Shown here piece by piece: positions 1 to 10,041 of a stretch of 64,000 bases of DNA. The translations under genes were made by a program, and so were the position numbers. Every line of letters begins with the position of its first letter. Positions within the stretch are counted from its first letter, which is position 1. Where the stretch lies: positions 25,398,501 through 25,462,500 of the forward strand of contig JARKIP010000065.1 in assembly GCA_029990175.1 (NCBI GenBank), in the 5' to 3' direction. This stretch comes from Petunia secreta. Taxonomy: Eukaryota; Streptophyta; Magnoliopsida; Solanales; Solanaceae. The notes under the pieces are model-generated. The model saw nothing but the letters and a program-made list of their open reading frames with translations, was not told the DNA's origin and did not search any database.

Positions 1-275
1 TTAATATTAAGAGTAAAAAACCTCATATAGCAATGCAATTGGTTACTTTGTGTTTGTACCAAGAATAGAAACTCAAGCTAATCATAGAGGAATCCACGAA
101 CATTGAAAAATATTATACAATGGTGAAGCTTTGTGAAATTGGTACTATGTGCATGTTACAAGCTAAGACATCCGCCATTTTGAGATTAATATCTTAGAGA
201 GAAAGCTTTATTTTTCTTGTTATATTCATGGTTGCACAGAATCTTTACTTGATTACATTCGTTTAGTGTCAACCA

Positions 276-1137
276 ATGCGGGTCACACTACAAAGTTGGC
301 ATATGAAACAAGTGGTGGGGTTGTGCTCTGCCCATTTGATCCCGGAGGAGTTGAACTCGCTATTTCAAGATTCTTCCTTGAGGCTAAGGATTATACTTGA
401 GAAGCTACTGTTCAATTGCAGTCTTCTTTTTTCAAGGAATGAAACTTGTAGGATTCAAACAAAAGGCTTCATCTACAAAATTTTAATGATCTAAAAGAGT
501 ATGGGGATATTGAGATGGGAATTTAATTCTCACCAAATGCATAGTTTTTGCCAAGTGCTTGTGGTGATGGTGTTGTTTGGATCTTTAAGTTGGATGATCA
601 TTCGAGCTACTGCTTCAAGTTTTTGAGAATTAAAGTGTTTGCTGGAGATCATACAACTGCAGGTGAAATTGCTGATGAGGCTTCCTCAGTTGTGGTCACA
701 TGTTAAGCTCTTTATAACTCTTCTCTGTCGCATTACCTGGACTTTACAAGTTTCAGCTCAAAATCCTAAACGGTGACTATGACTCTTGCAATTTTGAGAA
801 CTCAAGCCATCTAGTTGGTGCAATATACAAACACATTTATGGCATGCCAGGGAGTGAGGCTTCTTCCCAGCAAGATCTACCTTCTACTATGGAGCGATTT
901 TTCCAGCAAGCCAAGATTGTAAAGCCATGTTATTTGAGAAGGTTATGAAAACAGTGAAACCAAATGCTGCTCTACTCTACAAAGTGTTGCTTCTAAATTT
1001 TGATGTTTACAGCAGATACGCCTTATTGCAGCTGCTTATTTATACTCTTTTGTTTGTTGATTTTTCACTCTCCCCATTTGATCCAGGTGGAATCAATTCA
1101 TCCTTCAAGACAAGGATGATTTTGAGAAGGGGGTATT
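276..1137 (+). pseudogene. Degenerate coding-like stretch of mixed origin
   Basis: No continuous reading frame survives. Around 545-710 one frame reads FSPNA, then CGDGVVWIFKLDD, then FKFLRIKVFAGDH, which reminds me of a WD-repeat (transducin beta-like) protein; this is recall, not a search. Around 770-1060 another frame is coding-like (AIYKHIYGMPGSEASSQQ, then KVMKTVKPNAALLYKV) but I do not recognise it. A short segment beginning catttgatcc occurs twice, near 335 and 1075, diverged, which suggests an old duplication. It may be captured host exons inside a decayed element, or decayed pol. Nothing is evident in 1-275. Confidence 0.25.
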
Positions 1138-1480
1138 TGTTATGAGCCAGATTTAGATTAGTAGTATTAATAATTAGTTAGTTCATAAAGCTACATCGTT
1201 TGAGCTTAAGTGAGTTGGATAAAGTCAGCTAATTAGTTAGGCTGACGTGGCAAGGATAGTTACAAAGTTAGTTAGGATTTCAATTGATAAAAGGGGGAAA
1301 TCTGATTGTAAAGGATATCCAGAAATTGGTGTATGAATTGTGTAATTTTCTCTCTCTAGTTCTTCAATAACACTTCACCTCTCTTAGTCAATTTCAATTC
1401 TTGTTCGTGGATTCGTGAGTTAATTCTTTTCGGGAGTTGATTCTTCATCACTTTTTCTTAGCACGATTAATTAGCTGTAT
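1138..1480 (+). mobile_element. LTR-like remnant downstream of a purine tract
   Basis: A purine run (gagaaggggg) ends near 1133 and is followed by TGTTATGAGCC, which looks like a PPT-to-LTR junction. The following 340 bp has the texture of a plant LTR: a tct-rich stretch near 1350 and repeated attagttag-like words. No primer-binding site, second LTR or target duplication is visible, so the right end is arbitrary. Confidence 0.3.
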
Positions 1481-1537
1481 CATAAATTTATCCATATGTT
1501 GTATATCTCTAAACATATTCATCACTTCAATGCATTG

Positions 1538-1538
<1 letters not shown>

Positions 1539-1589
<51 letters not shown>
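1539..1589. repeat. (TA)n microsatellite
   Basis: Uninterrupted TA dinucleotide run of about 51 bp, ended by a G at 1590. Confidence 0.95.
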
Positions 1590-1594
<5 letters not shown>

Positions 1595-2105
1595 CAGTAT
1601 TGTATTCACAATTTGAGCGCTATTCATATTTAATACATATCGTATGTATATATAAATAATGTAAATGGTGAATACGAACTGAATAAATATTGATTAAAGA
1701 GCTTAAAATCCTGGGAAAGAAGGGAATGGTTGAAGGAAAGTTAGGAGTAAACAAGAGAGAAAGAAATTAAAAACCTATTTGACTTCTAACAACTAACATT
1801 ACCAAGGATATTAATCATTTAATTAATTAAAAAAAAGTATCAAATCCCTTAAAATAAGGGACATATACGACAGCTAATTACTAAGTTCTCATAAATTTCC
1901 CTAAAAGATAGATATGCTATCCTCTCCATGTTTCATAGATAATATAGGCTATAAATTATGCACCATATTTAGTTAATGTTTATGGTACCCGCACCTGGTG
2001 TTTACACCAAACCAAATAATTTAACCTTTGTAATTATAAGTAAAAGAGGAAATTCATATAATTTAACCATGGTTAAGGTATAAGTGCATGTTTACAATAC
2101 ATGTG
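1590..2105. other. AT-rich spacer without recognisable genes
   Basis: This stretch is AT-rich and has no ORF worth calling. A short inverted motif, CACCTGGTGTTTACACCA near 1991-2008, stands out slightly. I see no terminal repeats or coding traces. Confidence 0.5.
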
Positions 2106-2788
2106 TGATGCAGTCCAAAATGAGTGACATGTTCATGAGTTTTGGAGGAGCAAGTTAGCAAGCTAAGGGAAGAGGAGGCGTCACTTAGAGGTGATAGCCG
2201 AGAGTTTAATTGTTCAATGAGCACCTTGGCGAGCTAACTTTGGGCACTGTGCAGCTTGAAAGTTTTGGGCAGATTTTGCTTGCACTCAACTAGCTATTTT
2301 TTGTGCCTAGTCTTTGTGGGCAGAATTTACATGCACTCAACGAGCTACTCAACGAGAACCTAGTTCTTCTTTTGTATAGATAGTCCATAGTAGGATAATG
2401 ATACTTTATTGGCCCTCCGTGGTCACTTTAAATTTAGCCAAGCTATGGCCTTTACGTTGACATTATAAGCAATTTAGCTACACCTCTATAAGCTATTGCC
2501 TTAGGCATTTTTCATTAGTTTTTTAGAGAATACAGAATATTAAAAAACAAGTGTTGCTTGTGGAAGTTCCAAAGCTTCATCTTTTATCTCCTATACATAG
2601 AACTCATGGAAATCATCCCTAGCATGATTCCATCTGTTGGTTAAAGCATCTCATCCCTCTTGGATTAATCTTTCACTTTAATGTAAGTGTAATCTATTCT
2701 TTTCTTCTAACTAGTGTCTTCCCAATTTATCTTCTTGTTAAATTGTTGATTCGTATCCTTGTTTCTTTGTTTGCTAAATCTGCTTACA
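2106..2788 (+). repeat. Element A 5' LTR
   Basis: Begins TGATGCAGTCC and ends CTTACA, six bases before a perfect primer-binding site. It contains the ttggccctccgtggtca block near 2410-2425 shared with the 3' LTR. Confidence 0.65.
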
Positions 2789-2793
2789 TCAGT

Positions 2794-2805
2794 TGGTATC
2801 AGAGC
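2794..2805 (+). promoter_or_regulatory. Element A primer-binding site (tRNA-iMet)
   Basis: TGGTATCAGAGC is the complement of the 3' end of plant initiator tRNA-Met, the usual primer for minus-strand synthesis in Ty3/gypsy and Ty1/copia elements. It lies just after the LTR end. Confidence 0.9.
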
Positions 2806-4203
2806 AAGGAAAGAGATTGTTTCTACAACTCACATCTTGTTCTTCGTGCCGTTAGAAATTAGGGTTCTTAGATAGTTTCTTTAATTATCATTTTTTTTTA
2901 AAAAAAGTAAAAAAAAAAAAGAGAAAAATTTATCCATGAATTGTGTTTGGGTACCTAGGATATAAGAAAACTTGACTAAAGAAGTGTTGTGATTGAATCT
3001 TGAAGTTCTAGTTGATTCTTGTGGTGTTTCTTGAAGTTCTTGGCGTATTGTTGAATTTGAGCTTGCTCTTGCTTGAATTCGTAGTTATTCTTGGGAGGAA
3101 GTTGATAGAACCGTGTAAGAAGAGATTGGGCAGCGATTTCTTGAATTAATCAATGCGTTTAGGCTGATTCTTGAGTTATTCTTGGACAACAACTTGTTGT
3201 TCTTGAATAATAATAGAAGCAGCTTGTATTGAACTTGAATTTCCATTGCTTTGCATGTTGAATTTCAATAGCTTTTGCACGTTTAATTGCATTGTTGTTG
3301 CTGAATTTTTGAGTTGGAAATAAGGGAGAGAGGCGCTGCATATTGTGTGAAGAAGGAAAAAATCCTAAGCCTAGTCCAAGTGGAAAACAACTCCCATTCA
3401 AAAAAGGAGAAGTTTACCCACTTTTCAATTAAGAGAATTAGTCTTTCCTTAGGCTTTTTGGAAAGTATTTACACGTTTTTGGAAGGGAAATGCAACAAGG
3501 AAAATGTGTGACAGTTTGTTAGAAAAGTGGTAAAATTTCTCCAAATTTGAGTTAGAAAATAAGGAAAAAAAAGGGAAAAGTTTACCCACTTTTCAAATAA
3601 GGGAATTAGTCTTTCCTTAGGCTTTTGAGATAGTATTTCACACCTTTTTAAAGGGAAATCAGCAAGGTTTAGGCGTGTAAAAGGAGGTGGCAAAGTGGTA
3701 AAAGTTGTCCAAATTTGATTTGGAAAGCAAGGGAAATTAGGGAAAACTTAGCCTACTCAAATAAGAATTGTCTTGGGCGCCTATTTAAGGGTTGAAATTC
3801 AGACTCTTCTTAGGATTTCCTTATTTCTTTGCTAACACCAATTTTAATTAGTAATTCATAGGTAATTCTTCTACTTAAGCTAATTAGTAATTTTTGAGGT
3901 CTTAAGATTTTCGGGATAGATTCAGAATCTTTCCATAAAAAATTCTTTGGCTTCTCGTGAACACTTTAAAAGTTATATGCCAATAGAGTCTTATAAATTC
4001 ATTTATCCCAAAGAGAACTAGTGAACTTTATGAACTTGAAAGGTCGTTGAGGAACTTGGTCAATTCGAGGAAGCCACTTAGAATGAGTTGAGAGATCCTA
4101 CCCTAAAAATTGTGTGAACCCGATGTCATTCAAAAGTGAGGGAGTGAGTGAGGTATTTTTCTAACCTTAACATATTTTTTTTAGTCTTTGTTGTGTGCAG
4201 AAA
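2806..4203 (+). other. Element A untranslated leader with splice-acceptor-like end
   Basis: About 1.4 kb between the primer-binding site and the gag ATG, with no long ORF. It holds an A-rich run near 2895-2925 and an internal tandem duplication. The last bases before the ATG read CTAAC (a branch-point consensus, near 4161), a T-rich tract, then GTGCAG and AAACATGGC. The same order recurs before gag in C and E. I infer a spliced leader, but no donor site was identified. Confidence 0.5.
3410..3745 (+). repeat. Tandem duplication in element A leader (about 169 bp x2)
   Basis: The words aagtttacccacttttcaa, gaattagtctttccttaggctttt and a following aaagtggtaaaa plus ccaaatttga block appear in the same order starting at about 3410 and again at about 3578. 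A weaker third start is seen near 3743. Confidence 0.75.
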
Positions 4204-5302
4204 CATGGCTAACGAAGGAGACAAGACCGTGAATGTGCCCGAGATCGATTTGGCCAACCTCTTGGCTGGAATGAGGGTGATGAGTACCCGAATTGAGAAC
4301 GTTGAAAGGAGCAGACATTTATGACTCCAAAATCTTCTTGTAATGGGTTATGCTTGGGCAATCCCCAAGTAGTTCTACCAAAACTGAGGTTCCACAAGTT
4401 AAAGATGAATGTTTGTGGTTATAAGGGCTTCAATCTTGAGCTTGATGACATGTGTAAAGTCACATTTCTCTCTCCTGAAGTTGTCAATCTTTTGCACTTA
4501 ACATGGATGAGAAGAAGATATCCATATATCTATGATGGATATAAGGTTGAGTGGAAAGGTCAACGTTATAGTTTCATGAGGAGAATACTTTGAGACGGTC
4601 TAGTGTGATGTGTATCCTCTTTAAACATGTGACTTTTGTTTTGGGCAGCCACAGTTTTTAGATCTCAATGTTCCATATGTGCAAGATTAGATAAGGCATA
4701 TAGTGGATGATGAAGGATGGCCTTTATAGCCATTTCCACTGGCGAAGGAAAGTCCCAATAGTGCATATGCCTCTTCTATATACCTAAAGAAATGTAGTGC
4801 CAATCAAAAGGGAAAGTTTGGGCTTGCTAGTGTAGTTGGGCTGCCACCAAAGAAATAAGAGAAATGTAGTTGAAAAGAATACGAGAGAAAAGAAAAAAGC
4901 AGAGAAAGGAGAGAAAGTTTTTCACTTTAACACTTGTAATCCTTCTTTTTTCTCTAGTTGTTTGAATTCTCTTGCAAGTACCATTGGAAACAAGCTTGGT
5001 AATGAGCACCACTAATCAAAAGTTCAAGAAGAAGGCATTTTAGGGGTTGTCCATGATGTTGAAGGGACTTCCCATTATGACTCTAAGCTTGAGGAAGAGA
5101 ATGCAGGTAAAGAAGGTCAATCTTGTCACCTTCAAGGTAAGTCTACTACACTCAATACTCTAGGAGCTAGTGAAGAGCAAGTTAATGATGTGAGCATGAG
5201 TAGTGGTATGTCTTGTTTGGACCTTAATCGTCTCTACCTTGTTATGGAAATTTAAATAAGGTTTGTGATGATACACTAGTTGTTATTGAATTTGCTCCTA
5301 AA
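4204..5302 (+). pseudogene. Element A gag start and protease-like remnant
   Basis: Opens ATGGCTAACGAAGGAGAC in good Kozak context and reads about 38 residues (ANLLAGMRVMSTRIENVERS), similar to the Gag starts of C and E, then hits a stop at 4321. From 4390 to 4690 another frame resembles the protease-like region of H: a V-V-N-L-L-H-L segment, P-Y-x-Y-D-G-Y-K-V, then C-D-V-Y-P and F-G-Q-P. There is no catalytic D-S/T-G. The middle of gag and its zinc knuckle are missing. Region 4700-5300 has frameshifted low-complexity coding traces. Confidence 0.5.
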
Positions 5303-6160
5303 GTGGAAACTACTTGTGAGTCTGATGTAATGAAAACTAGTGTTGACACTTGTGTTGAGGGTCTAATTATTAAAAGTAATGCTTCTAGGGATGTCATTGA
5401 TGAGAGATTGCATGTTGTCCTAGAAGTAGAAGTTAATGATCACTTGTTTGATCCTGGAATTGAAGGTGTGGAGTCCTATTTGAGTTCTTTTGATGTCAAA
5501 ATTGACCATGGTAATGAAACTAAATTATGTGATGGGATTGGTTATGTTGACGTCAATGGTGAGGTGAATTTGAATGAAAGCTTTCTTGTGAAACTATTCT
5601 TACTTGCAGATACTTGTTTGTTGGATAATGGGTTTAAATTTCTTAATATTCCTTCATGTGATGGAAGTAACTCTTTGTTTTATAGTAGTTCACTTGGGCA
5701 TTTTTGTGAGAAAGAAAGTGTGGATCTTTATTTAACTTTTGCTTCTTTTTTGTGTTGTCCAAGTGACAACTTTGAGCTTAGTTGTAATTATGATTCTGAA
5801 AATATGCTTATTGAAGTGGACACCACTGATGAAGTTGCACTAGGAAATACTTTTTTTTACAATTTGTTTCCCTATGATGAGGGTCATAAGGGTGTTAGGA
5901 GTTCTTGTGAGAATGATGATAATTCTAATTGTTACACATGGATTGATATTTTTTCTTACTCTAGGATAGAGGATGGAAAATATTTGTATCTCATGATTCA
6001 AGCTTCTCTGGTATACTTTTCTTGTGATGGGATACACCTTTGTTCCTATATCTTGTTGTTTCTATCTAAGTTTCTTAAGACATGTGTTATGTTTGATGTG
6101 TTGGCCTCATTAGTTTTTGACTCCGGAATTGATTTTAAAAGTGCTAACTTGCTTGCTTGA
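5303..6160 (+). CDS. Acidic Ser/Asp/Cys-rich ORF of element A (285 aa)
   Basis: Unrecognised family. The ORF occupies the place of pol in element A. It is rich in D, E, S and C, with alternating acidic and hydrophobic patches, and lacks any retropepsin, RT, RNase H or integrase motif. It resembles the acidic ORFs of C, H and B in composition and position more than in alignable sequence, so it is the most diverged of the four. Hydrophobic stretches occur near residues 230-265. The ATG at 5303 is the first in the open frame, but the coding frame probably started upstream before mutations closed it. Function unknown. Confidence 0.55.
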   Translation: METTCESDVMKTSVDTCVEGLIIKSNASRDVIDERLHVVLEVEVNDHLFDPGIEGVESYLSSFDVKIDHGNETKLCDGIGYVDVNGEVNLNESFLVKLFLLADTCLLDNGFKFLNIPSCDGSNSLFYSSSLGHFCEKESVDLYLTFASFLCCPSDNFELSCNYDSENMLIEVDTTDEVALGNTFFYNLFPYDEGHKGVRSSCENDDNSNCYTWIDIFSYSRIEDGKYLYLMIQASLVYFSCDGIHLCSYILLFLSKFLKTCVMFDVLASLVFDSGIDFKSANLLA

Positions 6161-6665
6161 ATGGCTTTGGGGTGGGCTGGTACAATATTCCCGAATTTGG
6201 GTTCGAGTTGTCCTACTTGTGTTGTGCTTAGCCATGGAAAGCATTATGTGTGCTTTAAAGTATAATAAGTGGAGAGTTGTTGGAATGATATATCTTCGGA
6301 GTTATTATGGTATGCGACCAGGACTTGTAAACTACACGAGGACGATATATTTTCTTGGCTCATGCTTATCTTTTGGCTTTCTTTAGTCATGGCGGTTAGT
6401 GTTATCATTTTTGGGGAGTTTGGTAGCGCACTTATACCATCTCATGGTTATGTTATTGCTGGGCTATTTAGCTATTTCCTTGTTGATATTTGGGAGATAT
6501 CTATACTTATTCTTGTCTATGTTTTGCAGGAATCAGATTCGAGGGCGAATCCTTTTCAAGAGAGGGAGAATAATGTAGATGTAATCCATAAAGGAGAGGC
6601 CTTGATGATAATGGTCCATAGATGTCGTGATGATGATGCTGTGATTTCGAGGATGAAATCCTTCC
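6161..6665 (+). pseudogene. Hydrophobic C-terminal coding remnant of element A
   Basis: The frame of 6269-6748 continues the coding region after a few stops. It contains two or three strongly hydrophobic segments: LMLIFWLSLVMAVSVIIFG, then GYVIAGLFSYFLVDIW, then ISILILVYVL. They are followed by two hydrophilic tails, SRANPFQEREN and SRMKSFQEGEDD. The second tail matches the C-terminal tail of E-type integrase. The hydrophobic run could be membrane segments; that is inferred from composition only. Confidence 0.45.
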
Positions 6666-6678
6666 AAGAAGGGGAGGA
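6666..6678 (+). promoter_or_regulatory. Element A polypurine tract
   Basis: AAGAAGGGGAGGA directly before the TG of the 3' LTR; the identical sequence precedes the 3' LTRs of C and E and, inverted, of H. A related purine run (aagagagggagaa, near 6559) lies about 107 bp upstream and may be a duplicated copy. Confidence 0.85.
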
Positions 6679-7308
6679 TGATGCAAGCCAAAATGGCTAT
6701 CATGCATTCCATTTGTCAGATAGAGGTAACAAAGAGCACATTGGTTAGTATTGGAGAAGGTGGAGTGTTGGGTGATGGTTGAGGCCGTGAGCTTTGGAGC
6801 TCAACAAGCTTATTATGCTAGGCGTTTAACACTTAGTATTTTTCGGCATTTTGATACTTTGCATAGTTAGACTTAAATTAGTTTGATGGCACATACTTGG
6901 CCCTGCGTGGTCAATTGAAATTTAACAAAATTGTTGGCCTTTTCCTAGTTATTCTAGTTATTATTTTTCTAGACATTTTAGGCGTTAGGGGCTGATATAT
7001 ATTACCCCTACTTAGCGTGTTTTTCATTCAGCACCTAGAGACAAAAAAATAAATGCAGCTTTTGGCTAATACTACTCCATGTTTAAAAACTCGTTCTTTT
7101 TTTGTGAATTCGAAATTGAGCTTATTTCCTTCTTCTTGATCATTCAATTTGCAAGACACAGGTTTGTCTTGAGGATTATTGTATAGACTATGTGTTCTTT
7201 GACTCCTAACAAGGGGGTGAGTAGCCTAGTTCCTACTAAATCCCTTGTTGTAGTTCAATTCATGTCTAGCTTTTTATCTCGTTCTTCTTGTTCTTAATCT
7301 CGCTTACA
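6679..7308 (+). repeat. Element A 3' LTR
   Basis: Begins TGATGCAAGCC right after the PPT and ends near cgcttaca, the same ending as the 5' LTR. It shares ttggccctgcgtggtca with that LTR but is much diverged. The right boundary is uncertain by a few bases because another LTR begins immediately after. Confidence 0.6.
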
Positions 7309-7313
7309 TCTGT

Positions 7314-8073
7314 TTATGCGGGGCAAAAGAGCCAAGACACCAACCATCAAGAGCTAAGCTTGAAGGATGCAATGGTTGGAAGGCCAAGCGCTTCGGAAGA
7401 GAGTTCGCAATCCAATTGAAGATAATGAACTTGAGCACCATTGAGGAGGAGTGCCTAGGCACCAAGGAGGAGCTCCTCAAGATGATTTTGAGCCTCCTCT
7501 ACATGCTCCAAGATGAGGCAGAGCGCCTCAAAGCTCAAGAGGAGCGCGTACCCCAATTCTGCCTCACCTTCCTGGCTAGACTCCTAGTAAGCGGAGCACC
7601 TAAAGCTCAGGAGGAGCGCCTAGCCTTGTTGACAGCTTGTTGGATTTTTGCTAGTTGTTTACTATTTTGACCCTGCGTGATCTTGTTCATTAAACCCAAC
7701 TTGTCGGATATTTTAGACATTAGATAACATGAGGAAAGTACTATAAATGCCTTATTACGTCTTTCTAGTTCATTAGCTATCTATTATTGACTGAGAATAG
7801 AAGAACTGAGAGAGGCAAGGCCTTCATGTGAAGCTTGAAGCTTCAATGTATCTCGTAGCTTGGAACCATGTAGATGTCATCCTAGTATGAATACTTGATT
7901 AGGTTCAAGTTTCCTTTTCTCCCTTTTGGGTTTTCAATTCATGTTTTAAATCGTTTATCCGTACTTTCTTCTATTTCTGTTCTTCCTCATCTTATATTTC
8001 TTGGTATCTTATTGATTCTATCGTTTATTGTTTCCGCATCTTGTTATTTGGTTCCGCTCGTGTTTACCCCGTA
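7314..8073 (+). repeat. Element B 5' LTR
   Basis: Starts TTATGCGGGGCAAA, similar to the TGATGCAGGGCAAA start of the E LTR with the TG decayed, and ends ccccgta just before tcagt and a decayed primer-binding site. It contains ctataaatg (near 7740) as a likely TATA element. Between about 7441 and 7625 there are degenerate palindromic words of the aggcggagcgcct type, for example gaggcagagcgcctc near 7522. Its second half matches, inverted, the H LTR at 9606-9850. Confidence 0.6.
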
Positions 8074-8079
8074 TCAGTT

Positions 8080-8091
8080 TGATATCAAAGT
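8080..8091 (+). promoter_or_regulatory. Decayed primer-binding site of element B
   Basis: TGATATCAAAGT sits where E has TGGTATCAGAGC, preceded by the same tcagtt. Three changes from consensus (G to A at three positions apart from the last base) fit decay of methylated DNA. Confidence 0.55.
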
Positions 8092-9017
8092 ATGTCTAGC
8101 AAAGCCTCGATCGAGCCTAGTGTATTTACTTTTTTTTTTCTTGTTGTTCTTGGTAAAGAAAAAAGAAACAAAAATGTGAAAAATTAAAAAAACAAAAAAA
8201 AAATTGCTAGAACTTCATGGATTTGATGACCCATTCGATTATTGTTATTGGATATTATTATGCGATGATTACCCATTGATTTGGTACCCTTGTTACGTGA
8301 TTTGGTATTGTGAATCAAAATTTAAAGATTTAAAAATTCCAATTTCTTGAAACCCTAGAAAATTTTTCTAAAATCATAAAATCCAACTTGTTGTTGATTG
8401 TTTAGGTGTAAAAACTATTGGGGATTGTTTAGATTCACTAAAAACATCTTTGGGTACCTTTAGATTGGAAAATCAAATTGAAATCGATTGGAAATTGCAT
8501 TAGCCAATAGGCCAAGAAGAACCCGTCATGTGTTGAGAAAAATTGGACTGTCAACAGTTATGCCGCACCGCCTAGGTGTTTGGGCGAAGCGCCTCAGTAG
8601 TTGGGCAGTAGCCAAAGTGAGCAGATCGCCTCCCTAGTGGGTGGAGCGCCTAGGCACTGTATCTGCTTTCGGGTAGTTTTTTCGTAGGTTTTCGTGTTTC
8701 CTTTGCTTGTTTTACTTCCGGCTAGTACTCCTTGAGTATTTGTTCTTCTCTTTTAGTACTAGTTTATTGGGCTTATAAAACATTCGTGTGTAGTGGAGAT
8801 TAGAATTCAAATAAGATTTGTAGAAAATTCTTTGGCTACAAGTGCGTACTTTAAATAGTCGTTCGTCCATCGAGTCATATTAACTCTATTCTGAACCAAT
8901 ACTTGGACATATTATATGGTTATATTCACCGTGGTTCCTAAGGGAATGAATCATCAACCTTGAGTGTTCATATATTGGGTGAACTTGAAGGGTCCTTCTC
9001 TCTTAATTATTGCAACA
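8092..9017 (+). other. Element B leader with degenerate palindrome cluster
   Basis: About 0.9 kb of non-coding leader. It has an A-rich tract near 8155-8210 followed by ttgctagaa, also seen in the E leader near 56335. A group of GC-rich half-palindromes lies at 8567-8660 (for example gcgaagcgcctc and gtggagcgcctag). The end before the ATG lacks the clear acceptor-like signal of A, C and E. Confidence 0.5.
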
Positions 9018-9386
9018 ATGTCGGATGATGATTGTGGAGGTTATGAGTCATGTGGGAATGATGCGAGTTGCTATGACTCGTGTGGAGATGATGGAGATTA
9101 TGGTTCCTATGTAGATGATGATGGGTATTGCTATGATGATTCGGTGAACCATGGCTCGTATGGTGATGAAGCGGGTTACTATGATGATCATGAGACTCAA
9201 GTAGACTATAATGTTTATGAAAATGAATGTGAAGACTCTTATGCTTCTAGTCAAGAAGTCAGATATAGTGGTGCTTCAAGGTATAATATTCCTACTTACT
9301 CTTCTTGTGATGAATTTGAAAATATTGATAGTGACATAGAGAGAATTGATGAAGAATTTGATTATACGAATTGTTCATTTGCATAA
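9018..9386 (+). CDS. Acidic Asp/Tyr/Gly/Cys-rich ORF at the Gag position of B
   Basis: The chosen start, ATG at 9018, matches the ATG of paralogue H at 45076 (minus): both read M, then S-D-D-D-C-G. The 122-residue product is a low-complexity, strongly acidic string of D, Y, G, C and S with irregular repeats of the type Y-D-S-C-G-D-D-G. There is no zinc knuckle or basic region, so it is unlike any Gag I know, yet it occupies the first coding position after the leader. Function unknown; it looks intrinsically disordered. Confidence 0.5.
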   Translation: MSDDDCGGYESCGNDASCYDSCGDDGDYGSYVDDDGYCYDDSVNHGSYGDEAGYYDDHETQVDYNVYENECEDSYASSQEVRYSGASRYNIPTYSSCDEFENIDSDIERIDEEFDYTNCSFA

Positions 9387-9605
9387 TTTCTTGGTGTTTC
9401 TAATGGTATTACAAGGGAGTAGTAGAGCTCCTTCCATTAGTTTGGGAGGAGGTGGTGGGCGATCCATGGGAGAGGGAAGGTTTACATCTTCTACTTGTGC
9501 TAAAGGGCTCAATGCTCCTAATTCCCATGTGAAGGGTGACTTGAGAAGTGGTGCTGCTCTTGCTACAAAAGGCCTGTCTTGTTCTAACAATTCCGTGAGA
9601 GGTAC
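9387..9605 (+). pseudogene. Gly/Ser-rich second block of B, frame-shifted
   Basis: After the stop of the acidic block, a different frame reads QGSSRAPSIS followed by LGGGGG and a Ser/Asn-rich tail (GLSCSNNSVRG). H carries the same block (44388-44711, minus), also in a different frame from its acidic block, so either both copies share a frameshift or frame change is part of expression. The block ends abruptly at about 9605 where the H LTR begins. Confidence 0.45.
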
Positions 9606-10041
9606 TGATGCAATCAAAACACGCGAAAGAAAAATAAAGAGACGCAGAAGCAAGTAAACACGATACCAAAGAAATAAGGGACGGGGAAAAACAGAAATAG
9701 AAGAAAGAAAGGATAATCGATTCAAAACATGAATAAATATCCTGGAGAGAGAAAGAAACTTGAACCTATCGAGGATCCATACTAGGATGATATCCACTCG
9801 GTTCCAAGCTAAAGGGAAAACACGAAGCCTCGGGCTTCAACGAGAAGGGCTCGGCCTCTTCTAAGTTGTTCTACTCTCAAATAAACATCAACTCACTAAA
9901 ACATCCTAATGAAATGGCTAAAGTTCCTATTTATAGAGCTATGTATTTACAATGATAAATGGACAAAAATGCCCCTGAAGCTAATTCTGGAACACTGCCT
10001 GACTGTTTCTTCAGCGCGATCGCGTGGCTTGGCTCGCGATC
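9606..10041 (-). repeat. Element H 3' LTR, distal part
   Basis: Read on the minus strand this matches the second half of the B LTR (7830-8073): tatcatcctagtatg, ggttcaagttt, tattcatgttttgaatcg, ttcttctatttctgtt. It ends near 9606-9609. Next to the G insertion lies gcgcgatcgcg plus gctcgcgatc, a GC-rich palindromic pair that continues on the other side of G at 26227. Confidence 0.65.

Larger units (their letters stand above)
2106..7308 (+). mobile_element. Element A: old non-autonomous LTR retrotransposon
   Basis: In order: a putative 5' LTR, a perfect tRNA-iMet primer-binding site, a long leader, a gag-start remnant, a protease-like remnant, a 285-codon acidic ORF, hydrophobic C-terminal coding remnants, a PPT (AAGAAGGGGAGGA) and a 3' LTR. 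No reverse transcriptase, RNase H or integrase motif appears in any frame between the LTRs. The two LTRs both begin TGATGCA and share blocks such as ttggccctNcgtggtca, but are strongly diverged and differ in length (683 and about 630 bp), so the copy is old or a recombinant of related families. The 5-bp flanks do not match. It is related in plan to B, C and H. Confidence 0.65.

Noticed and set aside
2106..7308. A and B as one tandem element sharing the LTR at 6679-7308
   Set aside because: Sequence after 7308 resembles an LTR start (compare E) better than a primer-binding site, and a separate decayed primer-binding site is present at 8080.
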